Assembly (NCBI GenBank): GCA_973895155.1
Contig: OZ316898.1
Location: 7,316,001-7,380,000, forward strand
Origin: Marsupella aquatica
Taxonomy: Eukaryota; Marchantiophyta
DNA: 64,000 nt
Reading direction: 5' to 3'
Position numbers and translations under genes: made by a program. The notes under the pieces are model-generated. The model did not search any database. It was not told where the DNA came from and was given only the letters and a program-made list of their open reading frames with translations. Each line of letters opens with the position of its first letter. The stretch's first letter is position 1. Positions 1 through 10,385 of this stretch are shown one piece after another.

Positions 1-97
1 TCAGCACCTGGGTCAAGCGCAGTCCGCCCTTCTTCGACCAGTCAGCCTTCCCTTCAGCGTTTCTTGTGACCACCCGAATTCAGATAAGAAATACTTT

Positions 98-662
98 GAG
101 CATCTTCTCCTTCACACTCACTGAACATTCGCCACTCTGGCGAAAAAGTAAAACCCTGAACGCTACCACCGAAAGCAAAGTAGAAGACAGAAACAAATCT
201 AGAATCTCTTGACTAACGGGAGTATTGTGATCACTGGTGCCCTTGAATCCTGTGTACGCGCACGTGCATTTTTTTGCATGAAACGAGAATTGGGACACTA
301 TTGAGCACGTTGCATGCTAAGAGCTAATGTACGTAGCACCTTCTTTTTTAGTGGCGAAAATTCGCCAAATTCCAGTTCTCCCAAAAATCTTTCGCCACTT
401 TTGGCAAAAATTAGTTACTAGTTTTTGTGTGATTGGTCACTTTTGTAAAAAATTACGGTATGCTTAGCCAGTGTTGCACCTAATTAATACAGGCCCCATT
501 ACCCAGAATTTAAGAGTCAACCTAATCTAAATCTAGGGGGATCAAATCTAGGGAGATCTAACTGTCAAGAAAAATAATTGAAGAGTGAATCTTTAGAGCA
601 TCTTCTCCTTCACACAGTCTTTACATTCTCCGCTCTAGCCAAAAGTAAAATCCTTAAAAAAT
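98..662. repeat. Two diverged copies of a short dispersed repeat
   Basis: The sequence at 98-165 recurs at 596-662. Both start gagcatcttctccttcacac, and similarity continues through a run ending in aaaagtaaaa. The spacing of about 500 bp and the decay suggest two old insertions of a small transposon, or two edges of one. No clear target duplication was seen. Confidence 0.5.
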
Positions 663-1136
663 AGGCTGCTGGGTAGGGTGAGGACCAGCTTATTTTTCGG
701 GTTTTTTTAATTTTTAGCCAATGTGGCAAATATTTGTTTTTCTAAGGGAGTAGATCCTAGGAATATTCTCTATCATATGACCATCACACATCCCTAGATT
801 TAAGGAGGGTCGTTAGATTCTGGCTAATGGCCCTCCATGATATGGTGGAAGAATGGTTAACGGTGTTAAAACAATCTAGCAAATATTAGCCAAAAGTGGG
901 GAACATTTTTTGGGGAGGTGGAGTTTGGCTGAAATTTGCACTTAAAATATGCTGGTGAGGCCCATACCATTCATTTAATTAACTACAGATTTCAATGCTA
1001 CACCCACTTTACTCATCAACCATTAGTATATGTAATCTTGTCAATTTTTCTGGTCATTTTTTACTACTTCTCTTCATTTTACTATCAATTAGTTCGTGGA
1101 CCCCTTGGCTAATAAAATCAGGGGGAAGAGTCAATC

Positions 1137-1500
1137 TGAGCCGTCTCCATTTCTTATCTCCGGAAATCTCGTCCGTCCATCATAATGGCCAATCTATGGC
1201 TCAAAAGAAAGATCTCAAATAGATCTATGGATGGGTTCTGTCAGTTTTGCAAATGGGTTAATATTTTTCAAATGAAAAATTAAACAAATCCAAGCCTTCC
1301 TAGCCGTCGATTTTGTTGATTTTATGATCTTTGCCGTCCATTTTGTAATGCCTCTAGAAATCTTATTCATCCATGTTAGAAGGCGAGCTAGGGTGCAAAA
1401 CAAAGATCTCAATGAGATCTACGACTGGGTATTTTTTGTTTTGAGAATGAGTAAATAGTTTTGAGTATAGAATTCGATTAACTTTCAAGATTCCAGCCAT
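1137..1500. repeat. Diverged tandem repeat, unit about 194 bp
   Basis: The motif aaagatctca recurs at 1208 and 1402. The flanks align loosely over roughly 100 bp on each side, including gccgtc and tcatccat segments upstream and an ..atgggt.. / ..actgggt.. segment downstream. It is read as two old tandem copies. Confidence 0.45.
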
Positions 1501-3089
1501 TCCTCCTCCTCGATCCTGGGTTTCTATGTGCTCTTCCCAGCATTAATGGCCATACAATACGAGAGGTCCTTACATACTGGGAGTTGCGGTTTAACAAGGA
1601 AGTTATCAAGTTAGTTATTAGTCATTATTTATTATATGAAAAATACTTTTTTATAAATCTTTGAATTTAAGTTTTAAAATTGGAAATGTAACTAAAATGG
1701 TTACATAGTGATAGTTTTAACCGTCTTGCTCTTTGCATTTTCAATGTTTTTACTTTTCTTTTTACGGCACGGTGTCCCAAAATTTACACCCAAATTGACA
1801 CAAACACGAATGAAAACTATAAGTTTGATCTACAAAACCGACGACTCTTGTTTGTTGCGGTTGTTGTTGACGTGGCACGCTGTGGTGCCAGGAATTTTGG
1901 AAAGTACCTCTAGTGGGGTCCGTAAATACATTTAGAGGTTTTCTGGTCATTGTTGAATTTGTGCAATTGGGTTTTATTGTTGGATTGTGTGCAATGGGGT
2001 ACACTAATAGGGTATACTGTCTTGGGAGGGGGGAGGGGGCTATGTACAATAGCTACTAGAGGACAAGTCATTATAGATTATCAACTATTATAATATACTT
2101 AAAAACAAGGTATTTTATGTTGCGAGCAAACAAAAGATTTTGATAGCGAGAAAAATGTTATTAGCGAGACACTAATAATTTCAAATTTCATTTGCTTTTT
2201 GGTGCCTTTTATAGTTTTTTTGTTTTTTCAAAGACTCCAAATGGCTACCGAGCTTGCTAGCAAAAAGGGGAGTCACCAAAAGGGATGTTACCAATCAGGT
2301 AGTTGATAGAGAGGCAGTTGGATGTAGAAAAATAGTGACCATCAGACATGATGCAATAATGTTTTTTGCTCATGCTAGGAAAAAAATTAATGTTTGCTTG
2401 TACGTTACAATTACCCCTTAAAAAATTTGGAGTCTAAAGCCGGGTGTACATAGGGAACAACCCTCTTCAGTGAGATTCTTTCAAAGATTTTTTGTGTACT
2501 CTTTGTTTGATTGATAGGGATTGTCCAAATATATATTTACTTTTGCAATAAAACACAAAATAAGTACATCTTATGAGTGCTATCTCACATGATCACATTA
2601 ATTTTGTCTTTTTCTGTCAGTCCTCGAGAAGTTTCCAAAGTACTAAGTTGGCAAGAGAATCTTTCGGGGCTTGCGAGACTTTTGGCTTTTTCCATAGAGA
2701 GTTTATATAACACAGTGCCCAAGGGCAAAAATGCCAACTGGGAGACAAGATCCCAAAGTCAAAGCAACCCACTGAACCCCGGAAAAGAGGGGAAAGGGCC
2801 CGAAGAAAAAACAGGCCAAGGGGTCCCTAACTCAAAAACCAATGCAAAATTAACCTAGAGAGGAGTCTTGAAAGCTAATGTACCCTACTGCATGGAGAAC
2901 TGAAAAGCCTAGTAGAGCTCCGGAGTAAACCGCAAAGGAGGGTCCCGAAGCAGACCTGACGGGAGGCCCTAAAACCAACTGCCTCAGCCCTACGAAGTAA
3001 GGTGAAATCCTGGGCCCGTCGAAGAGCCACAAACATCGCGCTGCCAAAAAAAGGCGGTAAGGACAGAGACAGGGGGGAAAGGCCACCTC

Positions 3090-4436
3090 TCAATACAATA
3101 AAAGCAGAGGCCTGCAGGACTGGTCGAAGGTAGGGTGGAGAGCACCAAAAACCTCAAGGGCAAAAGGGTAGAAAAGATCCCCCCGAGTAGCGAACTGCAT
3201 AGGCCTCCTCCTTGAACCGGGCCGCCTTGGCAGCAGCATGGCCAGGTACGTGGGCGGCAATTGCGACATGGCTACCCCCGATCGGGTCAGCAACCACCAC
3301 ATCCCCAAGAGCACGAACCCCGGCCCTAGAAAAGACCAGATCCGCCCCCGCCGGTCAAGAAGACCATCCCGAGGGGGGAGGACATGTCGTTCCCGGGGTT
3401 GTTGCTCCATGGCAACATGGTAACCAGAGTCCCTGGCAATGGCAGCCACTACATCCCGAATATCATCATGAGTGGTAGTCCTCTCATTCCCATGGGCACA
3501 CCTAAGAATATGAACTTCCAACGAATCCAACGACGCCCCACAAACACAAGTGGGTTGGCCAAGGAGGCAAGGGTGAGGAAGTCCCAACCAAAGGCACAAT
3601 AAAGTGGCAGGTGAAGTGGTAAAGAGGAAGGAGCTCATACAAAAGGGGGCCCACAAAGGACTAGTAGACAGCCACACTCCAGAACCGACTCCTGCACAAG
3701 AAAGGAGGCGAGCCCAAACCGAGTCAGAAGATGTCTCCGAGAGCATGCTGGAAAGGGTGTGATGATGCATGTGGTCGGAAATCACCTGCTGGACACGGTC
3801 CGGACTGTCTAGAGCCACCTCCATGAAGTTCGGAACAACGGCCTGCATAACCTCGGGCAGGAGTGAACGGATCTGGCAAAGGCAAACCTGGAATGGGAGG
3901 ACACCCTCCTCAACCCCCATGACGTGGTCAAAGAGGATAAGTTGGATATCCACAATGAAACGAGAAGCAAGGGCAAGGGCCACCTGTGCCCAACTCCTAA
4001 GGAACGTGCACGGGGTAGTGGAAACAGCCAAGGAAATACCCATGCCACCGCCGAAAGGCGGCAGGGCAGCCAGCTGAGCTGCAAGAGAACTGTCCTCTCT
4101 GTCAAGGGCTCCAGGGCCGATAAGGTGTCCAAAGGTCCCCATCACAATGGTGTCGAAGGATGAGAGCAAGGACAAAAACAAGGGAGTGGGTGGAACAGTC
4201 CCGAGAAGGTATGAAGGGCGCCGGACAAAGCACTAGGCCAAAGTCATGAAGGAAATCGGGATGTTGCTAAGTGCCACCAGTTGGTCGATGTGAAGAACAT
4301 CCTGAGATAATGTCACTTGCAAGAACTCATGGACAAAAGCATCATCCCCGAATGGGACCCCCAGGACCCAAATGCCCTCCACACAAAGGGGGACACCAAG
4401 GGGAGGGGAGAAAGAATCTGGAAGAGGATGTGGAGA
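3090..4436 (-). pseudogene. LINE C-terminal half with Cys/His motif
   Basis: A 363-residue open frame (3090-4181) continues the LINE beyond the MITE. The AAQLAALPPFGGGMGISLA segment resembles the post-RT region of plant and algal LINE polyproteins. Further on is a C-x-C-x9-H-x3-C cluster (CVCGASLDSLEVHILRC), then a THDDIRD segment, and near the end ATRGDLFYPFALEVFGALHP. The Cys/His cluster followed by an R..HD..RD region is reminiscent of elements with a restriction-like endonuclease rather than an AP endonuclease, but I cannot confirm that by eye. Between 4181 and 4436 stops and frame changes interrupt the reading. Confidence 0.65.
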
Positions 4437-4444
4437 CCAGACCC

Positions 4445-4741
4445 CTCGGGGGTCTCACTATATGGGGACCTTCCCATCGCCTGCGACGTTTTTAGGCCTC
4501 GGACCCCCTAAAATGTAAGAAAAAAATATTATTTTTTAACCCCTATAAAGTTGGAATATTCTTGGAATATTCTAAAAATTGGATTAAAAAGACCCTAATG
4601 TTCTTATAAGTCTCAAAATTGAATTTAAAAGATCCTATTGTTCTTCTACAAAAATTCTTAAGTCTTCCCTTAGAACCAATAAAATGACCCTATCCTTTGT
4701 CGCACGTGATATGCCATTTTTGTGGAAGTGAAACCCCCGAG
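4445..4741. mobile_element. hAT-like MITE inserted in the LINE (297 bp)
   Basis: The element begins CTCGGGGGTCTCAC and ends GTGAAACCCCCGAG, terminal inverted repeats matching at 13 of 14 positions. It is flanked by a perfect 8-bp direct repeat CCAGACCC (4437-4444 and 4742-4749). The interior is AT-rich and non-coding. Eight-bp duplications are typical of the hAT superfamily. Removing the element rejoins LINE sequence, so it inserted after the LINE. Confidence 0.88.
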
Positions 4742-4749
4742 CCAGACCC

Positions 4750-5520
4750 CGCACTTCCAAGACTCCACTGAAAGGCTAAGAAGTGCCAACTGGTCAGCAA
4801 AGTGGAGATAAGCATCCCCAAGGACTGAGGTGGGCCCCACCAGATGAGTATCATCAGCAATGGACGGAAACATGCACCCAGGAAAGGCAAGTGAGGATCC
4901 CCGGAGAGCAAGAAAGTGTGCCATGGCAAACAAACCCCCACCGATGGAATCCCCCTGCCGAGTTCTGAACTCAGAAAGAATCATTGTGTAAGACCCAAGA
5001 TTGAGTTGGTCAGGATAGAACAAGAGGGCAGGGGTCCCATAGAAGGCCCGGACAAAAGGAATGAGGGAGGCAATCTCCCGCCCCGCCAACATCACGCAAC
5101 TCCTAAAAAAAAGCACATTGAGAGACATTGTTGAAAGCATTGGCCATGTCAACCTGGATGACTGCCCAATTAGGACGGATATCCACGATCGAACACAGGC
5201 CATGCACAACACTCTCACAACCCCCCAAGGTTGCTACCCCAAACTGATGAGGGGAGAGGGGAGAAGCAAAAGGTGATCGGGTCTAAAGCGGGGTCTGAAG
5301 GCAAACACAATGACTGGCCATCTGGTAAAGAATCTCAGTCACCAATGGCAAGGGGTTGCACCCCAGACGGCAGGCCACAACAGGGGGAATATGGGCCCCA
5401 GCAACATGAGCGCAGATCGACCTGAAAAAGTTGAGAGAACCTTGACGCAGAGTAGTCAAAAAGGAAACAGTCCCTCAGGTACTCAAACATCATCCCCGAG
5501 TGAGATTTAATTAAAGACAA
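4750..5520 (-). pseudogene. LINE reverse transcriptase core, degraded
   Basis: The minus-strand frame from 5218 carries hallmarks of a non-LTR reverse transcriptase. There is a QGDSIGGGLFAMAHF stretch (the family's usual QGDPLGPxLF region) and then FPSIADDTHLVGPT, the catalytic DD box in which I replaces the usual Y/F of YADD. Further upstream, about 5335-5400, a separate frame reads GLPSGVQPLAIGD, matching the RPIAVG-type region that precedes the core. The two pieces are in different frames, so at least one frameshift has occurred. The frame is then cut at 4749 by the MITE. No intact product is expected. Confidence 0.75.
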
Positions 5521-5721
5521 AAGTGGGTTTGTTTTGCTTTTATTAGACTCCCTATAGTTTTCTTTTGGAAGTGAAGGGGGGGAGGTGCGGGTGTGCGGGG
5601 GGGGAGAGGGAGGAAAGGACCTCGGAAGGGACTGGCAAGGGCAGGAAGAAATAGAAAAATGGGAGAATCAAGGACAAAAAATGAATGATTTTCTCCTTAG
5701 TACAAGCATCGTGCAACCACA

Positions 5722-5939
5722 CTCAGGGGTTCTCACTATATCAACTGAGGCTACCCATCATTTGGGCGGTTTTAAGCCTTAGACCCCCTGAAATGTCAGA
5801 AAAAATCAAATGTACCCCTATACACTCAATATTAGATTTAAAAGGCCCAAAAATTCTTTCATTTTTCTTTATTTTTTCCCTTGGAACCTATAAAAGAACC
5901 CTAATATTATAACTATTTCTATGGATGTGAGACCTAGAG
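5722..5939. mobile_element. Second copy of the hAT-like MITE (218 bp)
   Basis: It begins CTCAGGGGTTCTCAC and ends GTGAGACCTAGAG, and is flanked by a perfect 8-bp direct repeat CAACCACA (5714-5721 and 5940-5947). Its left third aligns to the element at 4445 (ctcactatat, then a ccttagaccccctgaaatgt region). It is about 80 bp shorter, so it is an internally shortened relative. Confidence 0.85.
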
Positions 5940-5947
5940 CAACCACA

Positions 5948-6630
5948 CTTTGACCTCACAAAGCCCCGCTACCATGCCTTGTCTCTCTTATGCTCTGTGC
6001 CACCCTCGCCCATACCCTTTCCAACAATATGGCTATCCAATTCAAAATTAAAATGTAAAACTAAGGCCAAGGTTTATAAAATTTGTTAATTGCATGATTG
6101 ATCTAAACATTTAACATTAATAAAACACTATTAAAAAAACTACACTTTTAGTGAAGGCCAATCATGAGACCAAGCTCCCAATATTTTTTCTCCCCAAGAC
6201 CCAACTTGCTTGAGGTGCCTTGGGGGCGCGCATCTCTATTAGTCTTGTTGTTTTCCCTACCCACTCATTGTTCCATATATTTCTCTCTCATTGACAATAT
6301 AGAGTTCTTGCCCAACCCTTGCCCGTACTCTCACTACTATTTGAGCCTTCTATATATTCCCTATTTTGGTGTTGACTTTGAACTGCATTTTCACTACATA
6401 AGCTTATGCGCAATGACAACACTTTTTATGATGAATGGGCAAGAACAAATGGCCTTTCATTGAAATCCATTTTCCCAGTTTGATCTATCATTCCACCAAA
6501 AATCCTTTAATCCCTCTGCCCACCCTCACTTATTGCTAGCCTTGTATGCCTTGGTTCACAATTTGTGCACTCCAGTACGCCTCCTTTCCCATATAGTGGG
6601 CGAGAGAAGAGGGTGGCCATAACAAAGGGA
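5948..6630. other. Gene-free stretch
   Basis: No supported gene. AT-rich sequence with a few short frames that lack motifs. Confidence 0.5.
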
Positions 6631-6797
6631 GAAAGATCAAGGGTGTGAGAAAGAGAACGAGATTAAATGGGAGAGGGGAACAAAGGAAACAATTATCCAG
6701 GGTAGGCAAGGGAGAAAGATCAAGGGTGTGGGGAAAGGAACTAAATTGAGATTACATTGGAGAGGGAAAGAAGGAAACAATTATCCTGCAAGTGGAC
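6631..6797. repeat. Two-copy tandem duplication, 83-bp unit
   Basis: The gaaagatcaagggtgtg segment starts at 6631 and again at 6714. The two purine-rich units match over nearly their full length, both ending near ggaaacaattatcc. Confidence 0.75.
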
Positions 6798-6996
6798 TTG
6801 CATCTGGAACTTATTGCTCTCTCTATTGAACCTGAAAATGAACATTATCAGCTCGAGACTGAGCCAAGATCGAAACATAGTTGCAGTTTTTGGTGAAAGA
6901 GGAAACCGCCATACAGCAGCCGCGTGAGTTTACCGAATTTATGTTTTCGGTTGGCATCTCATGTACTGTTAGTACCTTGATTATGCTCCGACCCAA

Positions 6997-7300
6997 CTAC
7001 ACTGGAAGGCCGGTAGATAGACTTCTCTCGATGGGGCGAGAGGCACACTGCAGAAAAAGAAATGCATGTTTGGAAATTCTGTACTGGGACCAGAAGTGGC
7101 TGGGAACTCCCGGCCTGACAGTATAGTCCATCCATAAATTAGGGTAGGCTTTTAAGCCACTGTTTACACTCTCGAGGACATCCCGTACTTTAGCTGCGAG
7201 CTGCTTGCTCTTCACAACACCACTCTCTTGGTAGAGGACATGAATTACCATGTGGTCAACGACAGTATGACCACATAGCCTTAGCCTTAGCCTGCATTAG
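6997..7300 (-). pseudogene. Coding-looking minus-strand segment, unknown
   Basis: A minus-strand frame of about 90-100 codons reads like protein (for example VIHVLYQESGVVKSKQLAAK and VNSGLKAYPNLWMDY) with a normal mix of charged and hydrophobic residues. It is preceded by a short aggcta repeat and an in-frame stop, and ends at a stop at 6997. No family is recognised and no flanking exons could be joined. It could be an isolated exon, a remnant, or a chance frame. Confidence 0.3.
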
Positions 7301-9158
7301 GTCAATAGCCTGGCGATTCGGTCCTCCCCTTGCAATTTTCACATGTAAGTTCCAGGAAGTTTTGAAATTGCACCGCACAAGTCGACATAATTATGCTGAA
7401 GTGGTTTCGCAGCTGTCGGGGTTGTGGTTCATGTTACGGTTGTGTTCAGTTATTTTCAATGATGGCTAAAATAAACGTCAACGTACTAGGTCTTCAGACA
7501 AGAAAACATGTACGATGTTGCCAAAAGCTATGTGATTATTTCTGCTTTCCAATTTCAGCCTTTCCAACCTGTAATTGTTTCCTACTTGTGAACACGATTT
7601 CGGAACCCGAACTTTCAAATCAGTGTGGGCCACTACTGCCGGATTGAAATTCAGCCACGAATGCCATTTTCAAAATCACAATGAGAGTGCGTGAAGGAAA
7701 CCCTACCAGGCTTGCGTGAAGGGGTGGAAATAAACATTTTTGTCACTGGGCCCACTTCTGTTTGAATGAGAAAAGAACCGAAATCATATTGTCAAATAAA
7801 CGCTCCATTGACACGTAATAGTCTATTCGCCAGGCCAGTTCGAGCAAGGTTATTGACGCAACCAGATTATTTTGATCAACGACAATCTCTTCACTCGAGT
7901 AATTCAAGCAAGAGACACGTCAATTTTCTTGGGCTGGCGATGAAATTACTGCTTCCGATTGGAAAGCAAAGAACGGCAGAGGTCGATTTTCTAGAAGGTT
8001 TGATTGATAGTAATACCGGCCTTAACCTGGTTATGATTCGGGATAGCAACGTGTGTAACTTATGCAATTACGTAATTGAAGAGAAGAGGCGTTTACTATG
8101 GCACACGTTTTGTTAGCCGGGTTCTTCGGTTGGTTAACAACGGGGTTACCAATTTCACACAGATTCGTTAAGTTTGTCTTCTCATGATAGCTCTCGTTCT
8201 TGTTCTTCCATTTCAACATTTCAAATCTGGATCTACGTACGTATGCAAACGAAGTGAGAAGTCATACCCTGGCTTGGGTTTTTTGAGTTGCCCTCACACC
8301 GCCAGAGAACAATGTCCACCTTCTCTGAAATTCCTTCTTTGGGTTACATGAGACGTTTACAGGCAGAGGGTGGCAGAATTGGGCCGGTGCGGCTAGCTAG
8401 AAGGTACGACCAACTAAATTCAAAGTAGGGAATCATATCTAGGTTAAGAAGGTTTTGCGTTAATTTGTGATTCCAGACCCTACATTCAGCTCACGGTAGC
8501 CTACAACTCAAGCTGTTGTGTTCTGCATTTACACATCTAATTGGATCGACAAATGAGTTACGCGATCCGGTACGTGGCTAGATCTTCTAGTTTTGCATCT
8601 CCTACATTCATTTAGATGGGATTTTCAGATGCTCTCTTTCCTCGCATTGCCCTCTCCGTGGCGCTGCTAGTCAATCAGTCGTCGACCCGTTACTTCACTT
8701 GACGTGTGCCCTTAGATGGACAAGTACGCGAAATGCACAATTGAATTGAACAATTTTGGACTGAGCGAAATACCAAGAATCTTGGTTGTTAAGGTCCACA
8801 GCATGTTCACTCTGGCTTGAATTGACGATTCAGACGAGCTACCGCGTGAAAGAGGACTCGTGCTGCCCAATCGTATAGCCTTTCCTACAGAATTCAACGT
8901 ACAGCGGCCATTTGCATGGCAGCAAATTCGTTGAGGCAGTGGGCGGTGCTCTACTCCAGCAACTTACGTGCCGGAGCATTCCAGCCGGGATGGTCCTTGA
9001 TTGATCCCACTGAAGAATTTTCCGGAAAGTATAAAGGCCTTTGGATCAGCCCCAAATGCAGTAGTTGTCTACACCGCACTCTCACAACCGTGTGGATAAA
9101 CTCGAGAACTTCTAAGTGACTGCTGATTTTGAGTTCCAGTTGTGCTGTTTGGTGGCGA
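7301..9158. other. No supported gene; weak open frames
   Basis: Frames at 7766-8116 (+, 116 codons) and 8712-8897 (-) have fairly protein-like composition but no motif, splice context or neighbour that supports them. A cysteine-rich frame at 7393-7647 (+) looks accidental. Nothing is called. Confidence 0.4.
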
Positions 9159-9159
9159 G

Positions 9160-9425
9160 CCCCAACTTTGTCATATAAATTGCTAGTGTGTATTCACACT
9201 GTGGTCTCTCTAGACGAATCTGTGTGACTAGCCTGAGCTTTATCATAGAAATTACTAGTGTAGATCGAGCGTCTGGTTTCTCTAGATGAATGTATGAAAA
9301 ATTATTAGGGTCCATTGAGCCTTTAGTCTTTCTAGATAAATTTGTGGTGTCCATTTAACTTATGATCTCTTTAGTCTCTCTAGATAAATTTGTGCTGTCC
9401 ATTGAACCTATGGTCTCCTTACATA
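9160..9425. repeat. Degenerate tandem repeat next to the AT island
   Basis: Phrases such as tctctctaga(t/c)(g/a)aat and (t)gtgctgtccattgaacctatggtctc recur four to five times with increasing A/T content towards 9.4 kb. They are read as old tandem units of roughly 70-80 bp that decay into the AT-rich island. Confidence 0.5.
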
Positions 9426-9435
9426 CATAGTACAC

Positions 9436-10145
9436 ATAAATTTGTGAGATTTATTGAATTTATATATTTTTTATATTAATATTTTAAATTAATGTTTTTC
9501 AAAAAATTATAATTAAATATTATATTTTTTATTTTAATATATATTAGTTTTATTTTTTAATTACATATAATTTTAAAATTTTATTTTTAAAATAAAATTT
9601 ACAATATTTATTGAACTTAATTTTAATTTAAATATTATAATTAAAAAATTACTTAATAATATTTATATTAATAATAATATTTATTATAATATTTAAAATA
9701 AATAATATTTTTAATTATTTAGAAGATCTTGAAATTAGAGATTCTATCATATATTTGTCGAATATTTTTTAATTTTTTATTTAATTTTTTAAAAATATAT
9801 TTAAATAAATATTAATATTTTATATTAAAAAATTATTCGACGTTATTTGAATTCTAATCATGAAATCTTTTTAAATAATAAAATATATTATATTTTTTAA
9901 ATTTATTATAAAACATATTATTATTATTTAAAATAAATTTAATTAATATTTTAATTATTAAATTAAATTTAAATTTAAGTTCAATAAATTATTGTAGATT
10001 AATAAAAATATTTTCATAATAAAAACTAAATTAATATTTTTGTCACATTTTAAATTAAATTAATAAATTTTTTAATAAATTTTTGTCTAAAATTTTGTAT
10101 ATAAATATTTATTATACAAATCTTACTAGAGTTGACTTTATTGGA
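9436..10145. other. Nearly pure A/T island (about 0.7 kb)
   Basis: Over about 700 bp the sequence is built almost only of A and T (runs such as ttatatattttttatattaa), with very few G or C. There are no open frames of note. Composition changes abruptly on both sides. It could be a matrix-attachment-like or satellite region, or an element eroded by C-to-T change. Nothing in it is coding. Confidence 0.85.
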
Positions 10146-10318
10146 TTGATTTTTCAACAGAAAAAAAAGTTAAGAATCTAGAAAAAAAGAATGTTAGGAG
10201 ATTGACTTAAAAATGTATTTTTTCTCTCAAATAATTGTATAAGATTGAACTAGAAACATTCTTGTGATGTGTGGATCCCACCTTCCTGATGCAATTCCAA
10301 TGCAATTCAGACTGACAC

Positions 10319-10385
10319 CTGGTGACCTGAACCCTTGGTGATGTCATTATTCTGGTGACCTGAACCCCAGGTGATGTCATTAATT
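10319..10385. repeat. Two copies of a 33-bp direct repeat
   Basis: The ctggtgacctgaaccc segment followed by ggtgatgtcatta occurs at 10319 and again at 10352. Confidence 0.7.

Larger units (their letters stand above)
1..2690. other. Gene-free AT-rich left end
   Basis: I see no coding sequence here. The region holds AT-rich, repeat-derived DNA, including a dispersed repeat pair (98-165 and 596-662, both opening gagcatcttctccttcacac) and a diverged tandem repeat at 1.14-1.5 kb. The short open frames lack codon-like composition and recognisable motifs. Confidence 0.6.
2700..5520 (-). mobile_element. Broken non-LTR retrotransposon (LINE), minus strand
   Basis: Reverse-transcriptase-derived sequence runs leftwards from about 5.5 kb to about 3.09 kb, followed by a GC-rich 3' tail to about 2.7 kb. 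The order is N-terminal RT segment (5335-5520), RT core with the IADD box (4750-5218), thumb/connection region and a C-terminal Cys/His domain (3090-4436). Several frame changes show it is dead. A 297-bp MITE at 4445-4741 splits it. No poly-A tail or target duplication was identified, so both ends are approximate. Confidence 0.8.

Noticed and set aside
3769-4163. Plus-strand frames within the LINE
   Set aside because: They are complements of the minus-strand LINE coding region and have no independent support.
7393-7647. Cys-rich plus-strand frame (84 codons)
   Set aside because: Cysteines are spread irregularly with no match to the DTDC family, and there is no splice or promoter support.
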